A program made the position numbers and the translations under genes. The notes beneath the pieces were generated by a model, which ran no database searches, was not told the origin of the DNA, and saw nothing but the letters and a program-made list of their open reading frames with translations. Positions 46,881 to 57,475 of a stretch of DNA of 64,000 bases are shown here, in pieces. Origin of the DNA: Adenophora triphylla var. japonica (taxonomy: Eukaryota > Streptophyta > Magnoliopsida > Asterales > Campanulaceae); the NCBI GenBank assembly GCA_022495995.1, contig JAFEMH010002448.1, positions 1 through 64,000 on the forward strand, given 5' to 3'. How positions within the stretch are numbered: the first letter of the stretch is position 1; every line of letters starts with the position of its first letter.

Positions 46881-47510
46881 TCTTCGGCAGCTTGGGCTCG
46901 ATTTTCCTCTTTCCGGACAACCTGCTTAAAGATTTTTTTTGTTGTTTGATTTTTTTTTGTTTAATGTGTCTGCTTCTTTATCTAATGAATTATTATTAAA
47001 ATTTTTTTTATTCATCATTAGTTAAAGTGGCAATCAAGGGATACTCAGAAAGGCTCGTCATTTCATTGAAGACGAAGGGGAATACAACGTTCGCTACAGA
47101 CTCGTAGTCTTCAGGCGTAAGGCCATCGGACGACTCGAGAGACTCGAACTCAACAATGAGAGACTCGGAGGACTTTACAAAGGTTGACACGAAAGGACGG
47201 GGGACCAATCCAAGCTTGGTGATCATTTCCTCTTTGGTCGCGGACGGGCCCGAGAGAGTTTCCCAATTCTTTAGCGGCATCGCTGTCGGTGGCTTCACAA
47301 CCCGAGAAAGGCATGGTCTCTGTGTTCCCTCTTCAGTCGTTGCTATCATCTCTTTGTCTGAACCAGAATCAACTGTGTTTGGCGTCTGAAAGCTGAGCAT
47401 GTGGATGTAGGGATCTTCCTCAATTCTGGGGACTTCCGTTTCGTCACAATCTGACCGCTCAATCAAGACGTAAGGACGTATGTGCGTCTCGGTGAGCCGC
47501 TAGAAAAATA
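46881..47510 (-). pseudogene. Element 2 linker between protease and RT
   Basis: Minus strand 47466-47008: EEDPYIHMLSFQTPN, then AMPLKNWETLSGPSATKEEM and GLTPEDYESVANVVFPFVFN, LSEYPLIATLTNDE. Same order as 56017-56430 of element 1 (MPLKNWVTFTGP ... GLTPEDYDNVANHVFPFSF). Here IHMLSF runs straight into MPLKNW; in element 1 several kilobases lie between them. Function unknown. Confidence 0.7.
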
Positions 47511-48019
47511 TCATGTCCCATACTCGAGCGGAAAGGATCGGCGGAGTAGTTCGGCAAGGAGGACGTCCCACACGACGTTCATAGATTCGAGCCGAGTGCA
47601 TCGGTGTTTGCCGACTTTTATCATGAAAATATCCTCGCACGGCGAGGCCAAAGAATGGGTTTGCGAGAATGCGACAAATCGGTGATTGAGGACCGGGGAC
47701 TTGTGTGCTGTATCATGGCGGTGTTCGGCGTTTCCTTCCAATGCGCCTCCAAGTGTTGGAAATAGCAATTAAATTTGATGAATCGAACTTCTTCGGAGTC
47801 TGCTCGCTTGAGTGTGTTGACATAGTTGGCATCACTGGATTCCAAAGGATGCTTTGGCGAGACTTGCCTCTTGAAGGATGTAGCCCCGTGTTTGACCGTG
47901 GGCGTTCTTGGCTATTGTTTCGGCTTCATTCCCTATGAGGAAGCTGTCACCCCTTATGACTTCAAGGTCTCCCTACCGGTTGATGAATTTGACGCATTGG
48001 TGGAGAGTGGAGGCTATGG
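47511..48019 (-). pseudogene. Element 2 post-protease segment
   Basis: SSDANYVNTLKRADSEEVRF, then NHRFVAFSQTHSLASPCEDI and MIKVGKHRCTRLESMNVVWD in another frame. It matches 35160-35460 of element 1. Frameshifts and stops are present. Confidence 0.65.
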
Positions 48020-48500
48020 CTTTCATGTGATGCAACCAAGGGCGCCCTAGCAGAGTGTGAACTCGGAGGGATATCCATTACATGGAACTTTGCGGGCACC
48101 ATTTGGGTTTCGTACCGCAGTTCCAGTCACCGTCACTGTGATGGGGCGAGACGAACCGTCGTAGGCCTTGGACAGTCAGGGTAGATGGGATCACGCGCCT
48201 TTCATTTATGCGGAGGGCCCTCATCATGCCGAGGGGAAGGACGTTTACCGATGATCCATTGTCCACTAATACCCCAGGGAGTGATATGGTGTTGAGCCGA
48301 ATAGTGATGTACAAAGCTTCATTGTGTTGGGAGACATCTCTTGGCAAATCTTCATCGCAGAAGGTGATCATGCTCCCATATAGGTGAGGATCATAGATTT
48401 GGTCCTTGTCTCGGGATAGAGAGTCATTAAACCTGTCGCTTCGTGCCTTTTTCTTGCGAGGTAGAGTCTTTGCCGAAGCCCCAGGTTATGCTTGATGCCT
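48020..48500 (-). pseudogene. Element 2 protease
   Basis: LYGSMITFCDEDLPRD, ALYITIRLNTISLPGVLVDN, active site VDNGSSVNVLPLGMM (Asp-Asn-Gly-Ser), then RVIPSTLTV; the frame shifts after that. The ISLPGVLVDNGS stretch is identical to protease 1 of element 1. Broken copy. Confidence 0.8.
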
Positions 48501-51022
48501 TTTGTGGCGGTTGCCATCTCCGATCAACATGTTGATTGAGTGGGAGCGCCAGGCCCAGCGTCGGCTTTTCTTCATCGGTGTATACTCGGGAGCTGGACAA
48601 GGCGAACCTTGGGCGACCCCGAGGGGGTTGGACTTACGTTACTACAGTACTCTGGTATCCGAAAGTCTCAATTCTGTCGTTGGCAAGGGTTTTCTGCTCT
48701 TTTACCCCTTTTTGCTTTGGGGAAGACTGACTGGAGTAGAGTACATAATAATCAAATCCCCCAGATGGCTCCCCGAGCGTTCCCACACTGTTATCACCGG
48801 TCTCGAATCTCTCCCTCAAGGCAATCGGGACAGTCACAAATATCCCACCAAATGTGTTCTACGGCTGGTGGCGGATTTGGGACCTCAGGTTGAGCGGTGC
48901 TGGAATGACTTTGAGTGGGCCGGTCCGGGGGATCTGCTGCCGGGCTCATCTCGGTAGCGAGTGATTGGACTCCGCCGGATAAGGAGAGATATTGAGGTCC
49001 CGGGAACGGGCACATGTTTGTCCTTCGGGGTAGCCCCGGTCGGTTGGGATATTGTTAAGGTCCCGAAGTGGCGTGTGGCCTCTTCAATCCGGGCTGTATG
49101 CCTGCAGCGTTCTTCCAGGGGATTTGATGGCCGACCATATTTCTTTAACCTGTTCCACGATTTTCATCACTCGGGCGATATTTGTGGGATCATCACTTTG
49201 AGAGGGGACAACCGACGGTATACCGAACTCTTTCGTCCCTAATCGTTTGGGGGCCGGTTGCCACAGTAAGTCGGCGGGCGGGAGTCCGGCGGTGGAAACA
49301 TAGGAATCTTGGGGTAGCATCTTGATGTATCAGGGACTATTAAGAAGAGGAGGAGAACCCTCTTCCTTCTTTGCGGTAAAAGTGCCATCGGAATTGAGGC
49401 GATAGTCAAACCATGACTTGCGACTACCCCCAGTAGGTCATCAATTTGAGCCTCATGTCGAAGTCTCATACGTTCTACCAAGCTTGGATCCAATACTCGG
49501 GTCTGTTCGAGGGATTTTGGAGGACGGAGCAACGTTATCCCCATCATTACCGGGCGATGCGAACATTCGAAACCCGGAGTCGGAACAAATGGCGAAGGCG
49601 ATGACGCGCTTGACTCTTCCCAACCGATCAAACGGTGACCCGGTGCCCGAAACCAAGCTTTGTGCGGAGGCTGCGGGGGAAAGGACATGAAGGTTCGGAT
49701 GTGCAGGAATGGAAGGAGGGTAGGTGTTTGGGCTTTTGGCTCATGCAACATGCGGTTATTTGTTCACGTTTACTTAAAACATGTTTTATTAACCTAATCG
49801 GTTGGAAAAGAATGCTGTTCTTTTTCGCAAACTACTCGATTCTGGATCGGTGGGCCCCGTCACTACGTCTATAAGCCCCTCGTATTCCACCCGTATTTCG
49901 ACCTCCCGGGGTGGACGGCCCGGGCGAGGGTCCTATAGGGCAAGCGGGTCCCACCGACCGAAAGAAAAACGATCCTAAAAGTCTGGCGGGTAATCGAGTC
50001 TTAACGAGCATTCGATGTAAATTACGGACAAAGGCGACGTCGAAAGTCAAGATCATGTCCGAGGGCTCGACAAAAGTCGGCATGATTTGGGTGATAAGCG
50101 TCCACGATTGATCTTGACTTGTCGTCGGTTAAGCCGTAATTAGGCATGGAATAGTCATTAATCCTTGATGACTCGGTGTCAATGCTTTGGGAGTCGAGTG
50201 TATAATTTGTGCCGATCGAGCCGAAGTCAAGGCGCCGGTCAATATCTTGGTCAAAGTCTGCGGCAGAAAACCGGCAGAACTTCGACGGATTAGGGACCCG
50301 AAAGATATTGAGTCGGTATGCCGACAAAGGCTTGAAAGGAAAGGTCTATACACGGACAGGGCATGACACAGACCAGACTAAAAACCAACCGGGTCTCGGA
50401 CAAAGTGTGTCACGGACAAGTGCATGGTCGACACGAGGCTCCATGGGATGTTTGGGTAGTCCTGTGCTCATCCGAGAGGCGTAATAAGACCAAACGGACC
50501 GCGACAAGGATTTCCCCGGGTTAAGGACGTAGTGTGCAGTGTACGGTCACGTGCGCGTAGTGTGCAAGCAGTCTATATTCTTTTTCTGAGTAAAATAGAG
50601 ATTTTTTTTATGAGTCTTAAAAATATGATGCATGATTTTTTATTTTTTTTTTGAGAATTTTCTTCTTCTTTTTTTTTGAAAATCTTTTTTTTTTTGATTT
50701 TTTTTTATGAGCACATAAGCACGTAAGCACGGAAATTCCGACAGTTAGGGACATTATTCCGACAGTCAAAATTTTGACTTTCTCCGAGGCGGCCAAAACA
50801 ACATGAAAACTGTGCAAAAATCAACACACTCACAAAAAATGATTTTCAAAGCCGGGACGGAAGCTTGACCCTCAAAAGCTTTTTTTTTTTTGAAAACGGT
50901 GATACCGGTACGTGGGATTGTTAGACCACAATTTATCCCCGACTCGTGTTAGGAGGCGATAACGGGAAATTTAGTGGTTTCCACCAATATACCGAATACC
51001 ATTTTTTTTAGAAAAAGCTTAT
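48501..51022 (-). other. Element 2 leader and degenerate gag region
   Basis: GEPSGGFDYYVLYSSQSSPK (about 48740-48785) matches the gag-protease link of element 1. Pieces such as MRLRHEAQIDDLLGVVASHG (about 49390-49460) look coding, but no retrotrans_gag core (RFDGT ... W ... F) is visible, so gag is largely deleted or too decayed. Long T/A runs occur at 50600-50700 and 50880. Confidence 0.5.
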
Positions 51023-51040
51023 TCCCCAGCGGAGTCGCCA
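51023..51040 (-). other. Element 2 primer-binding site, tRNA-Arg type
   Basis: Minus strand TGGCGACTCCGCTGGGGA, 1 nt from the LTR edge at 51042. It fixes the orientation of element 2 as minus. Confidence 0.88.
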
Positions 51041-51041
51041 C

Positions 51042-52792
51042 TGTGATGATGTTGCCATTCGCGGGAAAATTCGATTTTTGCGTTTCTTTGAAAAACCAAA
51101 TAAAACCGGAAAACGGAGTCGCCACGCCATTTTAATTTTGAGGGCCAAAACTTTGAAAAAAAGCCCGAGATCAGAGATTTAGATTCGGAGGTCATGTTAC
51201 GCGTCGGGAAGGACGTTAGTGTGCACCCGACGCGCCTCGTAAAACGAGTCTTCCAAGCTGAAAATCATTTGTGTGAGTGTGTGTGTGTGTGTTTTGGCCA
51301 AAATAAGTTGAAACCCAGAAAAGTAAAAATTGGGATATCTTTTTAAGACTTTAAACTGATCCCATGATTTTTTGGAAGATTTTTGGGTTGAGATTTGGTA
51401 CTCAAAAGACCTTTTGAAGTTGAGAGCCATTTCTGCCAGAATGAAAAAGGCAGTGGACCTTTGATTTTGAAATGGATTCAAGGGTCTTAAAACTTCATAA
51501 TCTGGATAAACTCAGAGAATGAAAGTTGTTCTAGACACCTTAAATAAAGTTTATGAGAAGGAATTTTCCATTTTGGAGAAGATTTGAGGGGTCAAAACCT
51601 TCTGGAAACCTCAGATATGAGATCTGGATTCCCAGAAGCTGATGAACTAGCCTCTGAAAGAAAATTTGAAAAGAGGAGTTTTACTCACCCAAAAAATAAG
51701 GTAAAAATATGTCTGGAAAGCTCTGGATGTTGGCTACAAAAATTATTTTGTAGTCAACACCAAATTCCAAGTTCATCTGTGTCCAAAAATTAAGACCATG
51801 GACTGAGGTCTGAGAAAATTGCTACTGGACAGCAACTTCTCAAGAAAGAAAATATGATTTTAAGGGGGGTTTTGCATCCATGCTTGTCCCCATTTCCCTA
51901 GGTTTTGGTTAGTGATCACTAGACATTTTAGTGGTGAATCAACTATACCAAACCATCCTTGGGGTACATTAGGACTAAGCATCTCATTTGCTTGGGAAGG
52001 GGAATTTTATCCTTTGAAATCAAGATTTTATGCTTGAAAATGGTTTTTAGGGTTTTGAAAATGAGTTTTCTTTGCAAGAAAGTAAGAAAGCTTAAAAATA
52101 ATGTTGATCTTTGTAGAAGATCATCCATGGAGATGGTCTTCCATGGTGATCTTCTTAGATCTAGAGCAAGAAGATGAAAGAACTACATTTTGTAGTTTGA
52201 AGATGCATGCATGGTTGAGATTTAGGGTTAGGAAGAGGAGAGTTTACCAATCTTCCTTGTGTTCTTGAGTGTTTGGCTTGAGTGTATGAGTGTTTAGGGC
52301 TTTAATATGAGAGTGAGTGGATGAGTGTGAGTTGGGAAAGATTGGAGAGAAAATGGTGACAATTCAAGTGAATTCTCACTGTTTTCTCTCTATATTTCGC
52401 CAGAGGTTCGGTGCAAAATGTGTTCTTCCTCCTTTTTTTTGTGACTGGAGGGCTCAATTTATAGCCCTCCTGAAAATGCAAAGGTATCCGCGCGGATAGG
52501 TCCAGTCAGCGTGCACTGTTCATTAAATGCAGCTTCAGCTTTGGACAAGAAGAATATTTCTTTTTGAAATTCAAATTAGGCAGCCAGTTTTTGTTTCCAG
52601 CATTTCTATTTATGGTTTTCTTCTTTTGTTTTTCTTTTTAAGATTCTTTTTAAGGTTTAACCTTAAATAACAATGCCCATTTTACCCTCACTTTGTTAGG
52701 AAAGTTAGGATTGTTAGGAATTGTTAGAAATGTTATAACTTTCGTTAATTTTCTAACGAAAATTCTAACAAGCTCAAATTGGAGCACTTACA
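51042..52792 (-). mobile_element. 5' LTR of element 2
   Basis: Partner of 36083-37825. Palindrome TATCCGCGCGGATA at 52485-52498; TGGCGACTCC at 51124-51115. The most visible differences from the other LTR cluster next to the palindrome (52500-52580), where small insertions occur. Confidence 0.93.
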
Positions 52793-52797
52793 GGCAG

Positions 52798-54541
52798 CCA
52801 CCCCGAAAACATCTGTAAATGTCTTCCCCGCAAGACAGAGTCAGCTTCCGACATTGGAAATGACCACCTCAGCATCAACATGCTCCGGTTCGATTCTGCT
52901 CCCAGTCATCACGGCAACGGATTCAGACCTCCCTCCAGCAAACTGCTAGCCTTGATAGACTTGGCGATCGAGCGAGATCACGAGACTGTCAACATCGTGG
53001 AATTCAACACCCCTGTGGTTTCAATCAAATAGATTTGGGCAAACTTCTTGGTAGCCGAGGTCAAGGAGGGCCGCATGGAATGTCCCAGTCCGACTTCCTT
53101 CGTCAACATCATCCAAGTATTTTCGCCATTCGGAGATCTAGATGTGATCACGGTTCTAGACACTAGTCAGACGGCGCGCACCTACGGAGACTGCTTAGCT
53201 CTCGCAAGGAAAGCCCTCATGGAACTAGCCGCTCAAGAAAGTCGTCTCTGGGACGAAGACCAAGCTCGAAGGACCTACAGGGACCAAGCCCTTAAAGTGT
53301 CACAAGCAGCTTCAGACAGAAAGCTAGAGGCCACTCTAGACCAGTTCGATCTCAAAGGTTTTGCTCACGGCAACTTCCTGGACTACTGTCTGTTCTCGTC
53401 CAACCCCCTCTGCCACACGAGGGTGGTCAACGGTCCCGATGACCTAGGAGATGGAATGGCACAGTACAAAGAATACCTAACCACACAGCAGGAAGGGTAC
53501 CAGTGCTTATCTCCCCGAGAAAAGCAAGTTCTCTGTGAAAGCGACGACGAAGATGATGAAACTATTCTCTTCCAAGCCGGGCATGAAGTCAACAAAATCG
53601 GAATCCCAAGGGTCCTGGGAGGATGGAAACGGATCATTTCCGCACTCAAACTGAAAGGCCAACTCAGGGAGGAAGGTCTATTCAAAAGAAACAAGAGAAA
53701 GATAGAAATTCATCTCCATCAACTGCTCCAGGAGATTCCACAGTCTGCGGCATTCGTTTACAGAAACGATCAACTGGGACAGCCGCCAGTTACATGGGCA
53801 GATGTTCGGGAAGCCGTATACTCTCCTTCCGACATACCCGCTACCCAAATAAAGCAGAGAAGAAAGCTCTCCCCGGTGGAAGTTTATCTAGACTTCCGCA
53901 CGCAGTTCAAAGAAGCACTGGCTATTCTCACATGGGAAGAAACGCAGGCGCTAACTCTCGACGTAGGCTCTGCTGCAAGAAAGTTGATATTGGCCAAGAG
54001 TGGAGGAAAATTAGCAAACCATGAGTATCGCCAAACCCAACTCCAGAATGCTTTGAGTATGCTCAGCAAGAAGGAAAGGAGCGCGGTATACCGTGAAGAG
54101 ATCAAGGAGACTGTTCGCTTGAACCTAGAACTCTCCAACCTCCCCCGGAGGGTCAGCAATGCACAGTTCAGCCCTGACGACCATTGTTGTGCACTGACAT
54201 TCAAATAGCTGCGTCAAGCCGTAGGCTACCTCCCCACGGAGGCACCTAGGCCAGTATCCTGGGACAGAATCCGGAAAGCTGCCGAAGCTCCCGGGAACAC
54301 ATCTACAATCAATGAATTGAGGGAAGACATATGGCCCTATGCTACGAGGAATCCTCCTCTGACCATGGCTCAACTCAGAGCGGCCTGTCCAGAAGGAGCC
54401 AAGCCTGATGTCAGCATTCTGACCCGATCGGGTCAAATCCATGCATTACCACCTAAGGCCACCAAAAAGCCGACGGAGCCAGAACTGCAACCCGGCCAGC
54501 CCGAAGACGCAAGTTCCGTGAAAGAGGACCCGATCCTTACT
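52798..54541 (+). pseudogene. Element 1 extra pol region of unknown function
   Basis: The coding frame of 35241-36082 continues here once element 2 is removed. Stops: TAG near 53028 and TAG 54206-54208, both possible CAG changes. The longest open stretch is 53048-54208 (386 codons). Visible parts: FVNIIQVFSPFGDLDVIT with YGDCLALARKALMEL, a second copy of the FVNII module; a coiled Gln/Arg-rich stretch; CESDDEDDETILFQAG acidic patch; RKIEIHLHQLLQEI; PPVTWADVREAVYSPSD echoed by RPVSWDRIRKAAEAPGN at 54256. I recognise no family. It lies between two protease modules and has no counterpart in element 2. Confidence 0.6.
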
Positions 54542-54625
54542 TAGCTCAAGCAAACCTAGGCGAACATTTCCCTTTGGTCCCTGCTCACATCTTCATACCC
54601 TCACAAGCTCAAGCTAGAGGAAAGT

Positions 54626-55701
54626 ATGGCCCGTACCATGGTTCCCGTGGACGCAACCCCCGACGAAGTCATTCAGATGATCGGCAACATCCACTACGGC
54701 AACATTATCACCTTCACAGATTTGGACCTTCCAAAATTTGGGGCTGATCACAATGAGCCACTCTACATCACAGTCCAGCTGGACGAGCGTCACCTTCCCC
54801 GTGTTTGGTAGACGGAGGTTTCAGAATGAATGTCTTGCCCGTCAAGATGACGGACCTGCTTGACATCAAGCCCACAGATTTGAAGCCTTCAGTCCACACT
54901 GTCAAGGCCTATGACTCCACTTCCCGTACAGTTCTCGGGGTTGCAACTCTTAATATCTGGTTCGGCAAGCGGATGATCCCTACAGAATTCCAAGTGTTGG
55001 ACATTCCAATCACTTTCACAGCCATTCTGGGGCGACCCTGGCTGCATCAAATCAATGGCGTGGCATCCACCCTTCATCAGTGCCTCAAGTTCATGCAAGG
55101 CAACGAGTTAACCACAGTCTACGGCGACAGCATCACCACCGAGGGGACCAGCACCAACGACATTCCAGTGTTAGAAATCAAGCACGATGACGACATGGCA
55201 TTAACTGGATTCACTCTGGAGACCTCCAAGATCCAAATATGCAACGTGGACCTTCCACTAACTCATGACAAGATTCCTCCCGCCATGAAGATGATGAAAC
55301 TCATGAACTTCATCCCAGGACTGGGGCTCGGCAAAAGGTTACAAGGCCAACACCAAGTCATTGACGTCAAGGATCACACCACGGTCCAGGGGCTCGGTTA
55401 TATGCCAACACCGGCTGACATCAGGGAAGACAAAAGGATCGCCCGCACCAAGGCAGCAGCCCGTAAAAGGGAAACCTCCGACGATACACCCAACCTCCGA
55501 CCTTACAGTTTCGACCTCGCTCATTACTTCACCAGGGGAACCAACAGCAGAACTGAGGGGACCGACAGCGGAACCGACAGCAGAACTGAGGGGACCAATA
55601 GGGGAACCGACAGCAGAACTGAGGGGACCGACAGCGGAACCGACAGTAGAACTGAGGGGACCGACAGTGGAACTGATGAAGATGAGAAAGAAGCAGGATA
55701 G
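54626..55701 (+). pseudogene. Element 1 protease 2 with G-patch and Thr/Gly/Ser repeat
   Basis: NIITFTDLDLPKFG, PLYITVQLDERHLP, then the active-site position VDGGFRMNVLPVKM (Asp-Gly-Gly, lacking the usual Ser/Ala), VKAYDSTSRTVLGVATLNIW and ILGRPWLHQINGVASTLHQC. Then a G-patch-like segment MKLMNFIPGLGLGKRLQG ... GLGYMPT (about 55290-55400) and a repeat of TEGTDSGTDSR units (55545-55670). There is a frame change at about 54805. It parallels protease 1 but is diverged. The G-patch after the protease suggests this is the copy normally fused to RT. Confidence 0.75.
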
Positions 55702-56016
55702 TCGGCACGTAGACTACATAAAGGATGGAACAGCTTAGCACAGACCTCAAGCGTTTCGCAGGACTCAAGGCTAATCCGATTAGGGGAGCGTTCCTCGACA
55801 TCACAGCCTCTACCTGGACCAATTGCCACCACACCCGGCACGAGTACACGTTCAAGGGTATCCCAGTACGGAAGAGCAACTCAGGTACTCTTCACGGGAA
55901 AACAGTTCGGATCGGCCGCCGAAGCCACATTCGAGACAGTAACTCCAAAGCAGAAGGAACCATAATTCATAGAAGACGATCTCAGTGGACCGGCTACGTA
56001 GTCTTTTGAAGAAGTC
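55702..56016 (+). other. Degenerate coding link
   Basis: Short frames only (for example EQLSTDLKRFAGLKANPIRG). Probably decayed pol sequence between protease 2 and the linker; no domain recognised. Confidence 0.4.
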
Positions 56017-56604
56017 ATGGAGGTGCCAAACCTGATTGACCTAGGCCCCGAAAACAGCATGATCGCCATGATTGGGACAGCAGAAGCCAAGCCTCTCGAT
56101 CCCCGAACCCTCATCAAGAATCCAGCAATGCCACTGAAGAACTGGGTAACTTTCACCGGACCAAGGGCAAGCCAGACAGAAATGGAAGACAAGCTGGGCC
56201 TGCACCCACATCTCCCCAAACTCGATCTCACACCCTCTGAGTCAGTCCTTGTTAAAGTCCAGTCCTCTGAGTCGTCCAACGGCCTTACGCCGGAAGACTA
56301 TGATAATGTAGCCAACCATGTATTTCCGTTCTCGTTTATTGAAAAGTCTGATCTTTCGGAATATCCCCTCATTGCCACTTTAACAACTGATAAGTTAACA
56401 AACAACTTAAAAGACGTTAATAACTCAATTGATAAAGAAGAAGACACATTAAATGAACAATACATTAAAGAAGTTCTCAAGCGTGTAGTTGACCAGGAGG
56501 ACAACTGGGCCCAAGCTGCCGAAGTGGTTATGACCAAAGTGAACCTGGGGTCAAAGCGACACAATTGGGCAGTTTCTTCACCGATGCAGAAAAAGAAGCC
56601 CTGA
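56017..56604 (+). pseudogene. Element 1 linker before RT
   Basis: MEVPNLIDLGPENSMIAMIG, MPLKNWVTFTGPRASQTEME, NGLTPEDYDNVANHVFPFSF, LSEYPLIATLTTDKL, EVVMTKVNLGSKRHNWAVSS. Homologous to 47008-47466 of element 2. A frameshift at about 56560 separates it from RT. Function unknown. Confidence 0.7.
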
Positions 56605-57475
56605 TAAGCCTCCTCCGGGAGTATGTTGACGTGTTCGCCTGGTCATACCAGGACATGCCAGGACTCGATCCCTCGATCGTGGAGCACAGAATTCCCCTAG
56701 ATCCCGAATCTAAGCCTGTCAAACAGAAGCTGCGCAAGATCAAGCCAGAGTGGTCCTTGTAAGTGAAAGAAGAGTTGAGAAAATGCTCCGAGTTGGTTTC
56801 ATCAGAGTGATTGAGTACCCGACCTGGCTCTCCAACATCATGACAGTCACCAAGGCCAATGGAAAGGTCAGATGCTGTGTGGATTTCTGAGATCTTAACA
56901 AGGCCAGCCCTAAAGACGATTTCCCACTGCTTAACATCGACATGCTGGTCGACACCACGGCAAATTTCGAAGTAAAGTCCTTCGTGGACGGGTTCGCTGG
57001 ATACAACCAGATCAAAATGTCCGAGGAGGATCAAGCCAAGACTGCTTTTAACACTCCGTGGGGGACATACTGCTACACAGTCATGGCGTTCGGTCTGAAG
57101 AACGCTGGGGCTACTTACCAGCGGGCTGCAACAGCCCTCTTCCATGACATGATTCAGAAGGAAATCAAAGTATATGTCAACGACATGATCATCCACTCCA
57201 GAGGATCAGACATGCAGCACATGACAGATCTGAGAAAGTTGCTCAACAGACTCAGAAAACACTCCATGAAATTGAACCCTGCGAAGTGCACCTTCGGGCT
57301 CAAGCGAGGCAAGGTACTAGGGTACATGGTTACAGAAAGAGGTATCGAAGCCGATCCCAAGAAAATCAAGGCCATCATCGACATGAAGCCGCCTCAGACT
57401 TTGACAGAAGTGAAGAGCTTTATGGGAAGACTTCGATTACATCGGGCCGTGTCATCAACCGATTGACATCTTCTC
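56562..57475 (+). pseudogene. Element 1 reverse transcriptase, YVDD changed to YVND
   Basis: FFTDAEKEALISLLREYVDV, WSYQDMPGLDPSIVEHRIPL, TWLSNIMTVTKANGKVRCCV, SFVDGFAGYNQIKMSEEDQA (first Asp), AFGLKNAGATYQRAATALFH, then VYVNDMIIHSR: the first Asp of the catalytic pair is Asn (AAC 57179-57181; GAC expected). Stops: TAA near 56760 and TGA near 56888 (CGA expected). The frame is lost near 57430. The RT is dead. Confidence 0.9.

Larger units (their letters stand above)
36083..52792 (-). mobile_element. Element 2: 16.7-kb Tat-type Ty3/gypsy element, RT-deleted
   Basis: LTRs 36083-37825 and 51042-52792, with primer site at 51040-51023 and polypurine tract at 37836-37826, all on the minus strand. 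On that strand: a long leader, degenerate gag region, protease, linker, then a direct jump to the integrase core (RT and both RNases H deleted). Two antisense genes lie on the plus strand, followed by two tandem arrays in the 3' UTR. The LTRs are almost identical, so the insertion is recent. It cannot move without help in trans. Confidence 0.95.

Noticed and set aside
55524..55879. Pro/Val/Leu-Ser repeat protein on the minus strand
   Set aside because: It is the reverse strand of the TEGTDSGTDSR minisatellite in protease 2; no independent support.
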